Assembly: GCA_964578835.1 (NCBI GenBank)
Contig: CAZOEL010000026.1
Coordinates: forward strand, 11,145 to 75,144
Source of the DNA: CAZOEL01 sp964578835
Lineage (GTDB): Bacteria; Desulfobacterota; Syntrophobacteria; Syntrophobacterales; Syntrophobacteraceae
Direction: 5' to 3'
Length of the DNA stretch: 64,000 bases
Shown: positions 34,947 to 45,100 of the stretch, in pieces
Position numbering within the stretch: position 1 is the first letter of the stretch
How the letters are laid out: each line of letters starts with the position of its first letter
Translations under genes and position numbers: made by a program
The notes under the pieces: generated by a model
Database searches by the model: none
Seen by the model: the letters and a program-made list of their open reading frames with translations, nothing else
Told to the model about the DNA's origin: nothing

Positions 34947-35807
34947 TTATTGATTGCCCGAACCGTTGCCGGCGCTTGCGCAACGCTCCAGGATACCCGA
35001 GACCAGCCGATCGAGAGCATTTACAAACGGTCCCCCGTCAGCGGCTTCCAGAAGAGAACGTCCCGTATCGCCCGCTTCAACAACGCGAGGATCGAAAGGA
35101 AGACTCCCGAGAAGATGCACCTTCATGCGTTCCGCCGTTCTCGCCCCTCCGCCTTTGCCGAGCAGAGGGATGTCCTTGTTGCAGTGCGGACAGACAAAGC
35201 CGCTCATGTTTTCGACAAGTCCCAGGATCGGCATATTGACCTTGCGGCAGAAGTTGATGGACTTCCTCACATCCGCCAGGGCGACTTCCTGAGGCGTCGT
35301 CACGATGACGGCGTGAGCATCGGGAATGGTTTGCGCAACGCTCAAAGGCTCATCGCCGGTACCCGGAGGCGAGTCGATCACCAGGTAGTCCAGCTCGCCC
35401 CAGTTTACATCGGATATGAACTGCTTGATCACTCCGTGCTTTACGGGTCCGCGCCATATGACCGCCGAATCGGGATCCTCCAGGAGGCATTGGATGGAAA
35501 CAACCTGAAGGCAATCGTTGAAGGAATGGGGGACCATCTTCTGCCCCTCGTCGATCCTGAACATGCCGCTCAGTCCCAACATGCCCGGTATGCTCGGACC
35601 GTGCAGATCCACATCGAGCAATCCCACTCGATGCCCGCGTTTTGCAAGCCCCAACGAAATATTCGCAGCTACGCTGCTTTTACCCACGCCGCCCTTGCCG
35701 CTCATGACAAGAAGCTTATGTTGAATGCGCTTGAGTTGATCCTTGAGTTGCACATCTTCGGCAGATTCACTTCCATGGTCGCATTGACTGCTCGAACAAG
35801 AGCTCAT
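34947..35807 (-). CDS. Mrp/NBP35-family iron-sulfur carrier ATPase
   Basis: This 286-residue protein has Walker A MSGKGGVGKSSVAANI, IDSPPGTGDEPLSV and the C-terminal CXXC cluster ligand FVCPHCNKDIPLLG. An additional Cys-rich N-terminus (SSCSSSQCDHG) is typical of Mrp proteins in anaerobes. It binds and transfers 4Fe-4S clusters. The second in-frame ATG at 35807 gives the usual N-terminus; the frame is open to 35837. Confidence 0.93.
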   Translation of the reverse strand: MSSCSSSQCDHGSESAEDVQLKDQLKRIQHKLLVMSGKGGVGKSSVAANISLGLAKRGHRVGLLDVDLHGPSIPGMLGLSGMFRIDEGQKMVPHSFNDCLQVVSIQCLLEDPDSAVIWRGPVKHGVIKQFISDVNWGELDYLVIDSPPGTGDEPLSVAQTIPDAHAVIVTTPQEVALADVRKSINFCRKVNMPILGLVENMSGFVCPHCNKDIPLLGKGGGARTAERMKVHLLGSLPFDPRVVEAGDTGRSLLEAADGGPFVNALDRLVSGILERCASAGNGSGNQ

Positions 35808-35875
35808 GTTGACTTCTCCTTTATTGATATTTCGCACTAATGATAGATTTGGGGATGCACTTTTTCAATTCCCGG

Positions 35876-36499
35876 TCATTCCCTGACCATCGGCAAATCA
35901 CAGTAGGGGCAGACAATTTGGGTGCAGGGAATTCCACGCTCGTGGCGCACCCTGGCGCCGCATCCCGGGCAGAGGCAAAAGCCTCCCGGTCCGGATTTCG
36001 CCCTTCCTTTTCGTTCCTTTTCGGTTACAACGTCTCGTCTTCCCTGTTGCGCTTCGCCTATTCTTCCAACAGCTTGCGAGTCAAGCTCGCAGTCGTTCCC
36101 GCCGCTTACGGGGCATCCGTCCTTCCACGCCTTTCTGTAACGGCGAGCCCCACAGCAACCGGGAAGCCGAAACCGAGCCTCAGTGAGTAGTTCGCTATGG
36201 TACGCCTTCAAGACGTCGCTAATCTCGCCCGCAATGCCGTGTATTATTTTCAGCCCAAGGCTTTCGCCATAACTTAAGAGATCCGGGGTCAAAGCGCCGC
36301 AGATAAGCGTCTGCACACCTTCTTCCTGAAGGATCCTCAATCGGTCGAAGGCGTTCATATTCAGCAGGCTTATTTCCCGCCCGCAAGAAGCCTCAGCGCT
36401 GCTCCCGGAAAAGATCTGTATCTTCGAGCACCAGTTGAGCACCGGAGCCACACGAGAGCGGAAAACGGGTATAGCAAGCCTGGGTATTTCTCTGTCCAT
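35876..36499 (-). CDS. NifB-C/MTH1175-like protein with C-terminal zinc-ribbon tail
   Basis: This 207-residue protein starts with the cofactor-binding fold (REIPRLAIPVFRSRVAPVLN, LICGALTPDLLSYGESLGLK). It adds a charged linker and a tail with CPGCGARVRHERGIPCTQIV and CPYCDLPMVRE, four Cys that look like a metal site. GGAGAG lies upstream of the ATG at 36499; the frame stays open to 36748 but upstream codons look non-coding. It opens the orp-like cluster. Confidence 0.82.
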   Translation of the reverse strand: MDREIPRLAIPVFRSRVAPVLNWCSKIQIFSGSSAEASCGREISLLNMNAFDRLRILQEEGVQTLICGALTPDLLSYGESLGLKIIHGIAGEISDVLKAYHSELLTEARFRLPGCCGARRYRKAWKDGCPVSGGNDCELDSQAVGRIGEAQQGRRDVVTEKERKGRAKSGPGGFCLCPGCGARVRHERGIPCTQIVCPYCDLPMVRE

Positions 36500-36864
36500 C
36501 AGTTTCTCTCCAGACATCCTCCATATGCACCTGGAGGCTCCGCGGCCTGGCGTCCAGAATCCGGAGCCCCATCGCAGCATCTCCATATCAAGAATCAGGC
36601 CAAAAGGGTCCGCAAGAGAAAGCTCCATTATTTTGCGGCAATTTTCTTCCCGGTTTGATGCCTGGAGCCAATACAATCTTCTTCGGAGGAGAAATAAAGG
36701 TGTGATTTGGACCTCCGCCGATTCAGAAATGGTGCATATTGTTCCCACTTTCGATGATATCGCAAGCCATTGCGGCCGTTCACCGCATCCCTGAGCTTGG
36801 CTTCGGTGAAGAAGCTCGTTGACAACGTCCGCCAGCTGCTGCTATCAAGCATCTGGTCTAGCAA

Positions 36865-37016
36865 CTTATTCTCAGGGCGGGGCGGAAATCCCCACCGGCG
36901 GTATCCCGGGTTGCTCCGGGGAGCCCGCGAGCGCTCCTTTTCTTTGCAAAAGGAGGTCAGCAGATCTGGTGAGAAGCCAGAGCCGACGGTAACAGTCCGG
37001 ATGGAAGAGGATAAGG
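36865..37016 (+). promoter_or_regulatory. FMN riboswitch (RFN element)
   Basis: All hallmark blocks are present in order: the opening strand CTTATTCTCAGGGCGGGG, GGAAATCCCCACCGGCGGTA, a variable stem, AGCCCGCGAGC, GGTCAGCAGATCTGGTGAGA, AGCCAGAGCCGACGGTAACA, and the closing GTCCGGATGGAAGAGGATAA. It lies about 125 bases ahead of ribB and should switch it off when FMN is abundant. The expression platform is between 37017 and 37141; a small CAGGG/CCCTG hairpin at 37079-37105 could take part. Confidence 0.96.
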
Positions 37017-37141
37017 AAGTCGACGCCCCTCCGCAAGCGCGGCCTTTCGCGTGCAAGAACATGCCCGTTCGCGCATTGTCAGGGAGTCCTTTGTCCTTCC
37101 GCCCTGATTCTGGTAAATCAACAACTTAAGGGAGAATTGCC

Positions 37142-37822
37142 ATGGATCAGAGTCTCTTAGCTCAATTTGGAAGCCCGCTCGAAAGGGTGGAAAATGCGCT
37201 CGATGCGTTGCGCAACGGCCAGGGAGTATTGGTTACTGATGATGAAGATCGGGAAAATGAAGGCGACCTGATTTTTCCAGCGGAATCCATCACAGCGTCT
37301 CAGATGGCCATGCTCATCAGGGAATGCAGCGGCATCGTGTGCCTCTGTCTAACCGATGAAAAGGTTCGCGAGCTCGAGCTTCCCATGATGGTCGAAAACA
37401 ACTCCAGCCGCTTTGGAACAGCCTTCACCGTTTCTATCGAAGCCGCCCGGGGAGTAACCACGGGAGTATCGGCCACAGACCGCGTCAAGACGATAAAAGC
37501 CGCAGTTGCAGATGACGCTCGCCCCCAAGACATTCACCGCCCCGGCCACATTTTTCCCTTAAGAGCCCGTAGCGGAGGAGTTTTGCAGCGCAGAGGGCAC
37601 ACCGAAGCGACTGTCGATCTCATGCGCCTGGCGGGTCTGAGACCATATGGAGTGTTGTGCGAGCTCACCAACCCGGATGGAACCATGGCGCGTCTGCCGG
37701 AAATCGTTCATTTTTCCGAAAAACACCGGTTTCCGGTGCTCACAGTCGAAGACCTGGTGAGTTACCAACTGGCAATGGCGCCAGAAGCAAGCTGCCGGCA
37801 GATCCAGCATCGGCAGAGATAG
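37142..37822 (+). CDS. ribB: 3,4-dihydroxy-2-butanone-4-phosphate synthase
   Basis: This 226-residue enzyme converts ribulose 5-phosphate to the four-carbon precursor of riboflavin. It shows VTDDEDRENEGDLIFPAESI, the acidic metal loop, and the RPGHIFPLRARSGGVLQRRG strand with the catalytic His. There is no GTP cyclohydrolase II domain, so this is the monofunctional form. GGGAG precedes the ATG, and the gene follows the FMN riboswitch, which fixes the assignment. Other riboflavin genes are not nearby. Confidence 0.95.
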   Translation: MDQSLLAQFGSPLERVENALDALRNGQGVLVTDDEDRENEGDLIFPAESITASQMAMLIRECSGIVCLCLTDEKVRELELPMMVENNSSRFGTAFTVSIEAARGVTTGVSATDRVKTIKAAVADDARPQDIHRPGHIFPLRARSGGVLQRRGHTEATVDLMRLAGLRPYGVLCELTNPDGTMARLPEIVHFSEKHRFPVLTVEDLVSYQLAMAPEASCRQIQHRQR

Positions 37823-37842
37823 CACGCATCGGGGATGCGGGC

Positions 37843-40800
37843 TCAAGGAACTGCCGAACGAGCATCGAGAGAGAGGCCGGCGCTCAGCCCGGCCTCTTCC
37901 GCAAGAGGCTCGGACTCTTCCGTGACAAGTCGTTCCGCAGGAACGCCCAATGCGCTCTGCAAGTCCGCAGATATCGCCTGAGCCCGGCTCCCCGCCAGCT
38001 GCTGCAAGGCTGTATCCGAAACGGGCTCGCTTTCGACAAGCCGCGAGTAAAGCTCTCCTGCAATCAATTCCTTTTCTTCCGGGCTCTTCGCTCCCGGAAT
38101 GACCTTGTAAAATTTCACGGTCTTGATCTTCCCGAAAAGGCCGGCAGGCTTCTTCCCCTTTTGCTTTTCAGCGGAATCATCCTGGACTGAGGGCTTGATC
38201 TCCCCGCGTTTGACAGCCTGTTCGATCTCATCCAGAGCCTTTTCGCCAAATCGTTGAACGAACAACTTTTCCAAAGCGCTCCTCGTTTTGGAATCGGCAA
38301 GATCGGGCATTTCCTCATACTCCTCCTTGCTTGCTCCTCCTTCCGCGCCAGCGGCCACAGAGCGGCGCACGGCAAGCTGCTTGAACTCCAGGCCGTCGAC
38401 TTCAGGGCTATAGCGTCCCCGCACCTTGAGCTTAAGCTGAGGCCGCTTTTGAAGCGCATCGGCCACCTTCTTCAACTTCTCTCTCTCAGGCGGAATCAAC
38501 TCGGCGCTGCCCGCCTCGAACTGCACGACGTCAAACTTCTCTTCACCCGCGCCAAAGAGAGAGCCGAGCGCTCTGAAGGGAGCCGTCACAGCTTTGGTTA
38601 TCACGTTAACGAACACCTTCCAAACCAGCGGCCCGATCTTGAACTGAGGGTCGTTGAGATCTCCGCTCACGGGGAGGCCGAGATCTATGCGTCCATTGGA
38701 GTCGGAGAGGAGAGCAATGGCCAGATCCAGCGGGAGATTCACCGCATCGGGGCTTTCCACCCGTTCTCCAAGCACCAGATTGTCCACAATGATCTTATTG
38801 TCGCCCACGAGCTTCGTGTCCTGGATCTGGTACTTGAGATCCATCGAGAGCTTTCCCGACTTGATCTTCCTGCCGGCGAACCTGCCCGAATAGGGGGTCA
38901 CGCTGGCCATCTCCACATTGCGGAATACGACGTTGATGTCGGTGGAGCGCTTGAAGTCGTTCAAATCTATATTTCCAATTACTTTGGCCATGCCGTACTG
39001 GTCCACGCGCCCGTCCAGCCGGATTTCCGCCACCGTTTTCTTCTCTGAGGAGAGCTTGCCGATAAAGCCTTTAAGGCTATGAATTCGGGCCATGAATTTA
39101 GGCCGGATGCTGAAATCGGCGAATACCATATTACCGTCTTCTATCCGCACCTTGCCGATATCGAATGGAAAAGAGCTCTCAGTTTTGCCGCGCGGCGCTG
39201 CGGATGGCGTGGAAACCTTCTTTGCGCTCTTCTTGGGAGCGCCTTCGGATGAGACTGAGGATTTCTCTCCAGCAGGCCTCTCCTTGACGATCTTTGCAAG
39301 ATTCACGGTGCGGTCCTCTGCGATGAGCAACCGCCCGACCGGCTTGGAAAGCCTGATCTCGTCTATCTGGAGCTTATTCGGCTCCAGAGCCAGCCGTATC
39401 TTGGGAATCTTCATCGAGTCCCAGCCGAGGTAAGCTTCTCTGGAGCCCGGTTCGTTGAGGCTCAGCTTGTCCAATATGAAGCTGCCTCCATACGATAGAT
39501 TCGATCCCTTTTCCGGGACGCCATAGCGAAATGCGCCCTCGGTCGATACAACAGCCGACTGCAACGTGAGCGTAATGAAGGGCGCTAGATAGGGCTGCAA
39601 GGGAGCGAGGTTCAGATCGGCAACCTTCACGTTAGCCTCGACAGCCTTTGTCGTTGGGTCCACTTTGCCTTGCAGGGCCAACTTTCCTCCCTGCTCCACT
39701 CCAAAGCCCAATTCCAATCCCATGGGCGATTTGCCGTCAATATCGGTTACCCGCACTGCGATGTTTTGCAGATTATAAAGGGGCTTCTGAGGAAGAGCCG
39801 CAAAGTCTGAAAGGGCAAGATTGAAGTTGGAAAGATCGAAAGCTTTGAGGAGAAACTTCCAAGGAGCATCGCCATTTCCTTTTGAGGGCTCGGAAACCGG
39901 ATCGGCCGGGACCGCGTTCTTCGAAGCGAAGAGATGGGCGAGGTTGATCTTTCCATCTCCCTCGCGGACAAGATCGAGGCGGCCATTGCTGAGCCCTACG
40001 CGGGAAACCGTGATCGCACGCGACCCGAGATCGAATCCGCCGCCTTCGAGACTGAGCAATCCTGCTTCAAAGAGCGGCGGAGCTTCCTTGCTTCCGACCC
40101 GAACATTTTTAAGCTCTGTTGAAAGCTCTTCGACGGTCGCTTCCACCTTCCGTCCCGCCTCGATCCTGGCCTTCGAGCTCAGGGAGATTCCGGAAATCCC
40201 GACATGAAGGGGCGCGGCGCGGCTCCGGTCCAAGACATCCAAAGCGAAGTCCTTGATCTGAATGGCATCCAGGCTCACTTTCCATGGCGGAGCATCGCCG
40301 GACGGCTGCTGCGCCGCCATTTCCGTTACCGCCTTAGTCTCTTCCCGAACCTCTTGTCCCTGCTTCTTATGAACTATCTGTTGCACATTGACCTGTCCAG
40401 CCTCATCGACTCGCACTCGCAACGCGCCGCCATCAACGAGAACGCGACTCACCTGAAGCGCTCTTGCGGCAAGATCCATACTGGCGCACTCAACCTCGAG
40501 CTTGTTCAGTTCAAAGAAAAGCTCCTCGGCTCCGGACAGCCTGAGCGATACGGAAGAGAGATCCACTCGGAAGTCAGACAGCGCCACTTGCAGGGTCTCT
40601 TTTGCATCCAGTCGGTAATCGGTGCGAAGATCGAGCTTCCCTTGGGGTGAATCGAGTCTGACGCTGTCTTGCACAAATCTCCAAAGCGTGGCTGCTTGTA
40701 TGCCGCTAAAAGCAATTTTTCCGCTCGAGCGAAAGGGCGAAAGGCAAATATCTCCTTGCCATTCGATCATTTCACCATCTGACGTCTTGGCTTTGAGGGA

Positions 40801-41397
40801 ATAGACTCCATCTTGGTCCTGCATTGTGGACAGAGCCTTGAGATCGAGATTCAAATCCTGAAACGTCAAGTCCACCGGCGCGCTTTGTCGCCTGTCGGTT
40901 ATGCTTACCTCTCCCTCTGTTATGACGATGCTTTCAAGAAGAATACCCGGAGCTTTCGATTCAGATGGAGCAACCGGCTTCTCTTCTAGGGGCTTCTCTC
41001 CTTCGGATTTGGGAACGAGCTTGGTCAGATTGATCGATCCATCCTGCTCAAAAGCAATATGGATTGCGGGTTTTTCAAGACGCACCTCTCGAAACATCGC
41101 CTTCCATCGGAAAAGGCTCGTCACCTCGAAGTCGAAGAAGAGTCTCTCAAATCCAGTAAGCTTCGCCCCGTCAGGTCCCAAAAGATTGAATCCGTTTGCT
41201 TCAAAGATCATCCTAAAAGGATCTATATAGACTTTATCGAGGCTCGCTTCGCATTGGAGCTGCTCCCGGGCGTACTTCGGCGCGTACCAGCGCAGGGCAA
41301 AGGGAGCTGCAAGGTAGCCAAGGAGTGCGTAGAGCACCAACGATATCGCTGGAATGAGAAAAAACTTGCTTAACAAGATCCTTTGTAAGCGTCTCAT
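37843..41397 (-). CDS. large AsmA/DUF748-family envelope protein
   Basis: This 1184-residue protein has one N-terminal membrane segment (FFLIPAISLVLYALLGYLA) and a long beta-rich periplasmic part made of repeated AsmA-like units: FEVTSLFRWKAMFREVRLEK, LESIVITEGEVSITDRRQSA, and further related blocks near residues 390, 540 and 760. Near residue 1000 an OmpA-like segment appears (VQFEAGSAELIPPEREKLKK). Family members are thought to bridge membranes and move lipids. It is convergent with ribB, with 20 bases between stops. The N-terminal half holds several Lys/Glu-rich low-complexity stretches. Confidence 0.88.
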   Translation of the reverse strand: MRRLQRILLSKFFLIPAISLVLYALLGYLAAPFALRWYAPKYAREQLQCEASLDKVYIDPFRMIFEANGFNLLGPDGAKLTGFERLFFDFEVTSLFRWKAMFREVRLEKPAIHIAFEQDGSINLTKLVPKSEGEKPLEEKPVAPSESKAPGILLESIVITEGEVSITDRRQSAPVDLTFQDLNLDLKALSTMQDQDGVYSLKAKTSDGEMIEWQGDICLSPFRSSGKIAFSGIQAATLWRFVQDSVRLDSPQGKLDLRTDYRLDAKETLQVALSDFRVDLSSVSLRLSGAEELFFELNKLEVECASMDLAARALQVSRVLVDGGALRVRVDEAGQVNVQQIVHKKQGQEVREETKAVTEMAAQQPSGDAPPWKVSLDAIQIKDFALDVLDRSRAAPLHVGISGISLSSKARIEAGRKVEATVEELSTELKNVRVGSKEAPPLFEAGLLSLEGGGFDLGSRAITVSRVGLSNGRLDLVREGDGKINLAHLFASKNAVPADPVSEPSKGNGDAPWKFLLKAFDLSNFNLALSDFAALPQKPLYNLQNIAVRVTDIDGKSPMGLELGFGVEQGGKLALQGKVDPTTKAVEANVKVADLNLAPLQPYLAPFITLTLQSAVVSTEGAFRYGVPEKGSNLSYGGSFILDKLSLNEPGSREAYLGWDSMKIPKIRLALEPNKLQIDEIRLSKPVGRLLIAEDRTVNLAKIVKERPAGEKSSVSSEGAPKKSAKKVSTPSAAPRGKTESSFPFDIGKVRIEDGNMVFADFSIRPKFMARIHSLKGFIGKLSSEKKTVAEIRLDGRVDQYGMAKVIGNIDLNDFKRSTDINVVFRNVEMASVTPYSGRFAGRKIKSGKLSMDLKYQIQDTKLVGDNKIIVDNLVLGERVESPDAVNLPLDLAIALLSDSNGRIDLGLPVSGDLNDPQFKIGPLVWKVFVNVITKAVTAPFRALGSLFGAGEEKFDVVQFEAGSAELIPPEREKLKKVADALQKRPQLKLKVRGRYSPEVDGLEFKQLAVRRSVAAGAEGGASKEEYEEMPDLADSKTRSALEKLFVQRFGEKALDEIEQAVKRGEIKPSVQDDSAEKQKGKKPAGLFGKIKTVKFYKVIPGAKSPEEKELIAGELYSRLVESEPVSDTALQQLAGSRAQAISADLQSALGVPAERLVTEESEPLAEEAGLSAGLSLDARSAVP

Positions 41398-41531
41398 CTT
41401 CCGCTCCTTTTTCCGAACAAGCGCTATGGAGTTAAATACTTATCGATTCACAAAATATGCAGGATGATGAGCCGCATAGTGCCTTATCCTCGGTTTCTTT
41501 GCAAGCCAATACCTGTGGCGGACAGGGCTAT

Positions 41532-42000
41532 CTTGTTCTGTGATGATTGAACAATTGTAACGCTGGGTTAGCCTCTATTCCAGTCACTTCTGCGTTGGGG
41601 TCAGCCCTGAAAGGGCGAAATAGCGTAGCCCGGGGCATCGCCCCGGGTAGAGATTCCGCCATATTCTCCAAGCCCTGTAAGGGCGAGATAACCACTTTCC
41701 GGATATTTCGCCCCTTCAGGGCTCCGGGGAGGTTGTGCGGCTTCCGGACCCAGGGCGTTGCCCTGGGCTATGGTATTTCGCCCTTTCAGGGCTTTCACGG
41801 GAAGCTTTCGGGAGCGAAGTGCAGGGAAAAAGATCCCTACACATGGTCATTTCTGAATGAGAACAAATTTACCGTGCTGTGGCGGATCGGGCGCATTGCA
41901 GAAAGGAGGCGAGGCGTGACAAACAAAAAGGCTCCAACGCAGAAGCAACTGGAATAGAGGCTAACCCGGCGTTACGATTGTTCAATCATCGCAGAACAAG
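41532..42000. mobile_element. 469-bp repeat element with 67-bp inverted arms (MITE-like)
   Basis: The arms at 41532-41598 and 41934-42000 are reverse complements over 67 bases with five mismatches. They enclose four copies of a 20-base unit and two GC hairpins, listed separately. The right arm contains a 13-codon GTG frame with a strong AGGAGG site (41917-41958). I found no target duplication and no transposase. The element lies in the 770-base gap between the AsmA-like and SNF2 genes. Confidence 0.75.
41603..41793. repeat. four copies of the AGCCCTGAAAGGGCGAAATA-type repeat
   Basis: Direct copies lie at 41603-41622 (perfect) and 41671-41690 (variant). Inverted copies lie at 41704-41723 (variant) and 41774-41793 (perfect). 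Between them are two self-complementary hairpins, GCCCGGGGCATCGCCCCGGG near 41629 and CCCAGGGCGTTGCCCTGGG near 41750. The arrangement is itself nearly symmetrical about 41697. Confidence 0.85.
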
Positions 42001-42166
42001 TTGGCCCCGAGAGCGCGGTGGAAATCCTTTGAAAAATGGCAATATTGTACTATGTAAGTTGAAGTATTTAGAGACTAATGAGAACTGCGCGCCGCCGAGG
42101 GCCGGTGCTTGGCCCGGGCGCAAGGCGGATGCCGGCAAAGCGGCGCTCGACATAAGGAATGGAACA

Positions 42167-45100
42167 GTGCAGGCAGAAGAAAAAATTCGTGATGAGCTTC
42201 TCAGAGCCTACGAAGGCTTAACCCCGCCAGAACAGGCTCTGGCGCAGCTTTGCTCGATAATTTGGGAGCCGGTGAGCATTCCCGTTTTATACAAGATATT
42301 CCGTAGGTCAGGCCTGAGCTTTCCGGGTGAGAAGGTCAACTCGGGCAAGGCGCTTGAGCCCCACTTGAATAAACTACAGGCGCTGAAGCTCCTCAATGAC
42401 AATCTTGAGGTCCCCCAAAGCATCGTCGAGATCATCACCAGGCGAGCGGTCGCCGAAGGACGGATTTTCAACGCTGCAGACATGCTGAAAGGAATAGAGT
42501 CCGAGCAGGCCTGGAAAGACGCTCCAACAAACGGCAGTGCTTGCCTTTCCTGCGCAAAGCCCATCCGGGAGAAGGCGTTCATTACAGAGCCCGGCCCTCT
42601 TTGCCCTTCATGCGCCGCAGCGGAGATCAGAAATATCGCGGCAAACGAGAATATGGATCAATGGCCCGCGAAGCAAATCCTGGACTCCCTCTCGCCGGGA
42701 GCAAACATACGGAGCAGACTGACAGTCATCTGGAACTTCTCCGAAGCGCACATGTCGCTCGTTGACAGAAGCCACCCCAATGCGAGCAACCTTCTTAGCC
42801 TTCTGGTGCAGAATCTCGGATACATAGAGTCTCATCCGCTGGCGCCCACCGTCCGTCAGGCGGCTCTCCGCACATGCACTCAGATGAGCTACAGAGTCCT
42901 GCCCCTCCTGCTCAAGATGGTCAAAAAAGAGCCGTGGCAGTATTACGTCAATGTGCTAATGGCTCTGGGAACGATTTCGTCGGAAAGAGCCGAGGTGCAG
43001 GCTTTGTTAAAGGAGGGAAGCAATGATCCGAGACCGGAAGTGCGCAAGTTTGTGATGACGTTTTTGAGCCAGAATCCTCCCGCCTGGGCTCTCCAGATTA
43101 TTACAAAGCTCTGTGGGGATGAGGACTTCACTATCCGGAGTATGGCGAAGACCGCGCTTGCCGAGCTGAAAAAAACCAAGAGGAGATATCCTTTATTCTC
43201 TTCAAGCGCCCAAGCCATCCCCGATACGCCTGTGGGCGTCTCCATACGCTTCGGCCCTCTCGTTAAAGCGGTTCAAGAAGAATTGCCTTTGAGCCGCCAA
43301 TATTATTATTCATACGGTTCGTCACAATGTCCTCGCATCATGCGAGATCTTCGCATCGGCATCTATGCGCGGGACAAGGACATGTTTTTCAGGCGCCGCG
43401 ACGATCTCGCATCCCACTGCGGCAGCCTCTCGGACTATTCCAGCGCCATTGCCCAAATATGCAACTCTCCCTTCGATGCAGCATGGTTCGCCACCCTCCC
43501 GATAGAGATTCAAACGTTCAGTCTCTCATCCATTTTCTACCAGGCCATGGAGGATTTGGAGCCCGACGCCGACGCCCTCGCCTACGCCTTGAAGACATCC
43601 CTCTTCGAATCGGCTCCTCCGGCCGAAAGAGGTACTTTGTTCTACAATCTTACCTCGCGGCTCATTATGGGAGGCAGACTGGATGAAGCAGGCAAGATGC
43701 TGCCCAACATCGAGGGGGGCGATTACACGGGAGGCTTGAAAGGGTGGATACGTTTTGTCGAGGGAAGAAACGATGAAGCCATCGCCTCGTTTGAAGCCGA
43801 TTTGAAAGAGCTCCGGCGTAGAGCCGGAAAAAGGAACATAAACTTCAGCGGCTTCGCCGGAATCTTCTATGTTCTGTCTCTTCTCAAGGCCGAAAGCGCC
43901 GACCTTTTGAAGAAAGCCGAGCAACTGACGAACTGGAACCTTTCCCATGACGGCATCTTAAGCTCTACATCATCCCTTTTCGAATCTCTCCAAGGGATCA
44001 TCCACGCTCAAAAGCTCGAGGTGGAAGAAGCAAAGAGGAGCATTGCGCTCCAATCCAGAGCTCCCAGCCCCATCCCTACCCTTATGAACGCCATTGCCGC
44101 TTACTGGATCAACGGCCATCTCCCCAAGGGAACGACCGAAAAGATCAGCGAGCTGTTTCCTTCCGCGAGAGACGCGGGCGTGGACTGGGCGGCCATGGAG
44201 TGTGCGGCGCTGCTTATCCGGGCCAAAAAGGGAACTCCCGAGCATACTGAATACCTCGACCGGGTCATGAAGCAGAGCGGGATGCAGTCGATCGTGTATT
44301 CCCTCAAGATCGAAGAAACATGGCAAAAGGGGTTGCGGGCCCTTATCGAGATTGCCGAAGCGCCAGAGGAAGCAACCGGGAAGAAGTCAGCCGCAACAAG
44401 GCTTATCTGGCTTGTCGGATTTGAGGGCAAAGAAGTCTCTCTGCAGCCGCTCGAGCAGAAGTTCACAGCCAGAGGAGGATGGAGCAAAGGGCGACCTGTG
44501 TCGTTGGGCCGACTTTTCAATCGCACCAAGCTCGATTACATCACAGAAAAGGACCATGCCATCTGCGCCTCCCTCAAGCGCGATCAGTCCTATTACTATG
44601 GCGACAGCTACACCTTCGACATGAACAAGCTTCTGCCCGCGCTCGTTGACCATCCGCTGCTCTTTCGGGATAAGTCCCCCACTACGCCGGTCGAATTCAT
44701 CAAAGGCGAGCCTGAGATCGTTGTGGCCAAATCCAGTTCGTCGCTCAACATCAGGTTCAAAGCCAGGTTTGGCGAAGACCGGTTCATGGTGATACAGGAA
44801 ACGCCCACACGCTTCAAAGTAATCGAAATCAGCAACCAGCATCGGCGCATCGCTCAAGTGCTGGGCGAGAAAGGCCTCATCGCGCCGATCTCGGCCAGGC
44901 AGGATGTCCTTGACGCCATCACGGCGCTCTCTTCGCACGTGCTCGTCCACTCGGACGTCGGAGTCAAATCCAAAGACGTGGAGGAAGTCGCCTCGGACCC
45001 CACTCCTCACGCGCATCTGCTTCCCTCTGGCCCTGGTTTTCGAGTCGAGGTTTTTGTGAAGCCTTTCAAAGAAGAAGGAAGTCCCTACCTCAAGCCCGGT

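Noticed and set aside
41547..41957. 136-codon frame across the repeat element
   Set aside because: It consists of translated palindromic repeats (ALKGRNSVARGIAPG and similar) with no independent evidence for a protein.
41879..42166. N-terminal extension of the SNF2 frame
   Set aside because: These codons run through the right arm of the inverted-repeat element; the GTG at 42167 with a purine-rich site upstream is a better start.
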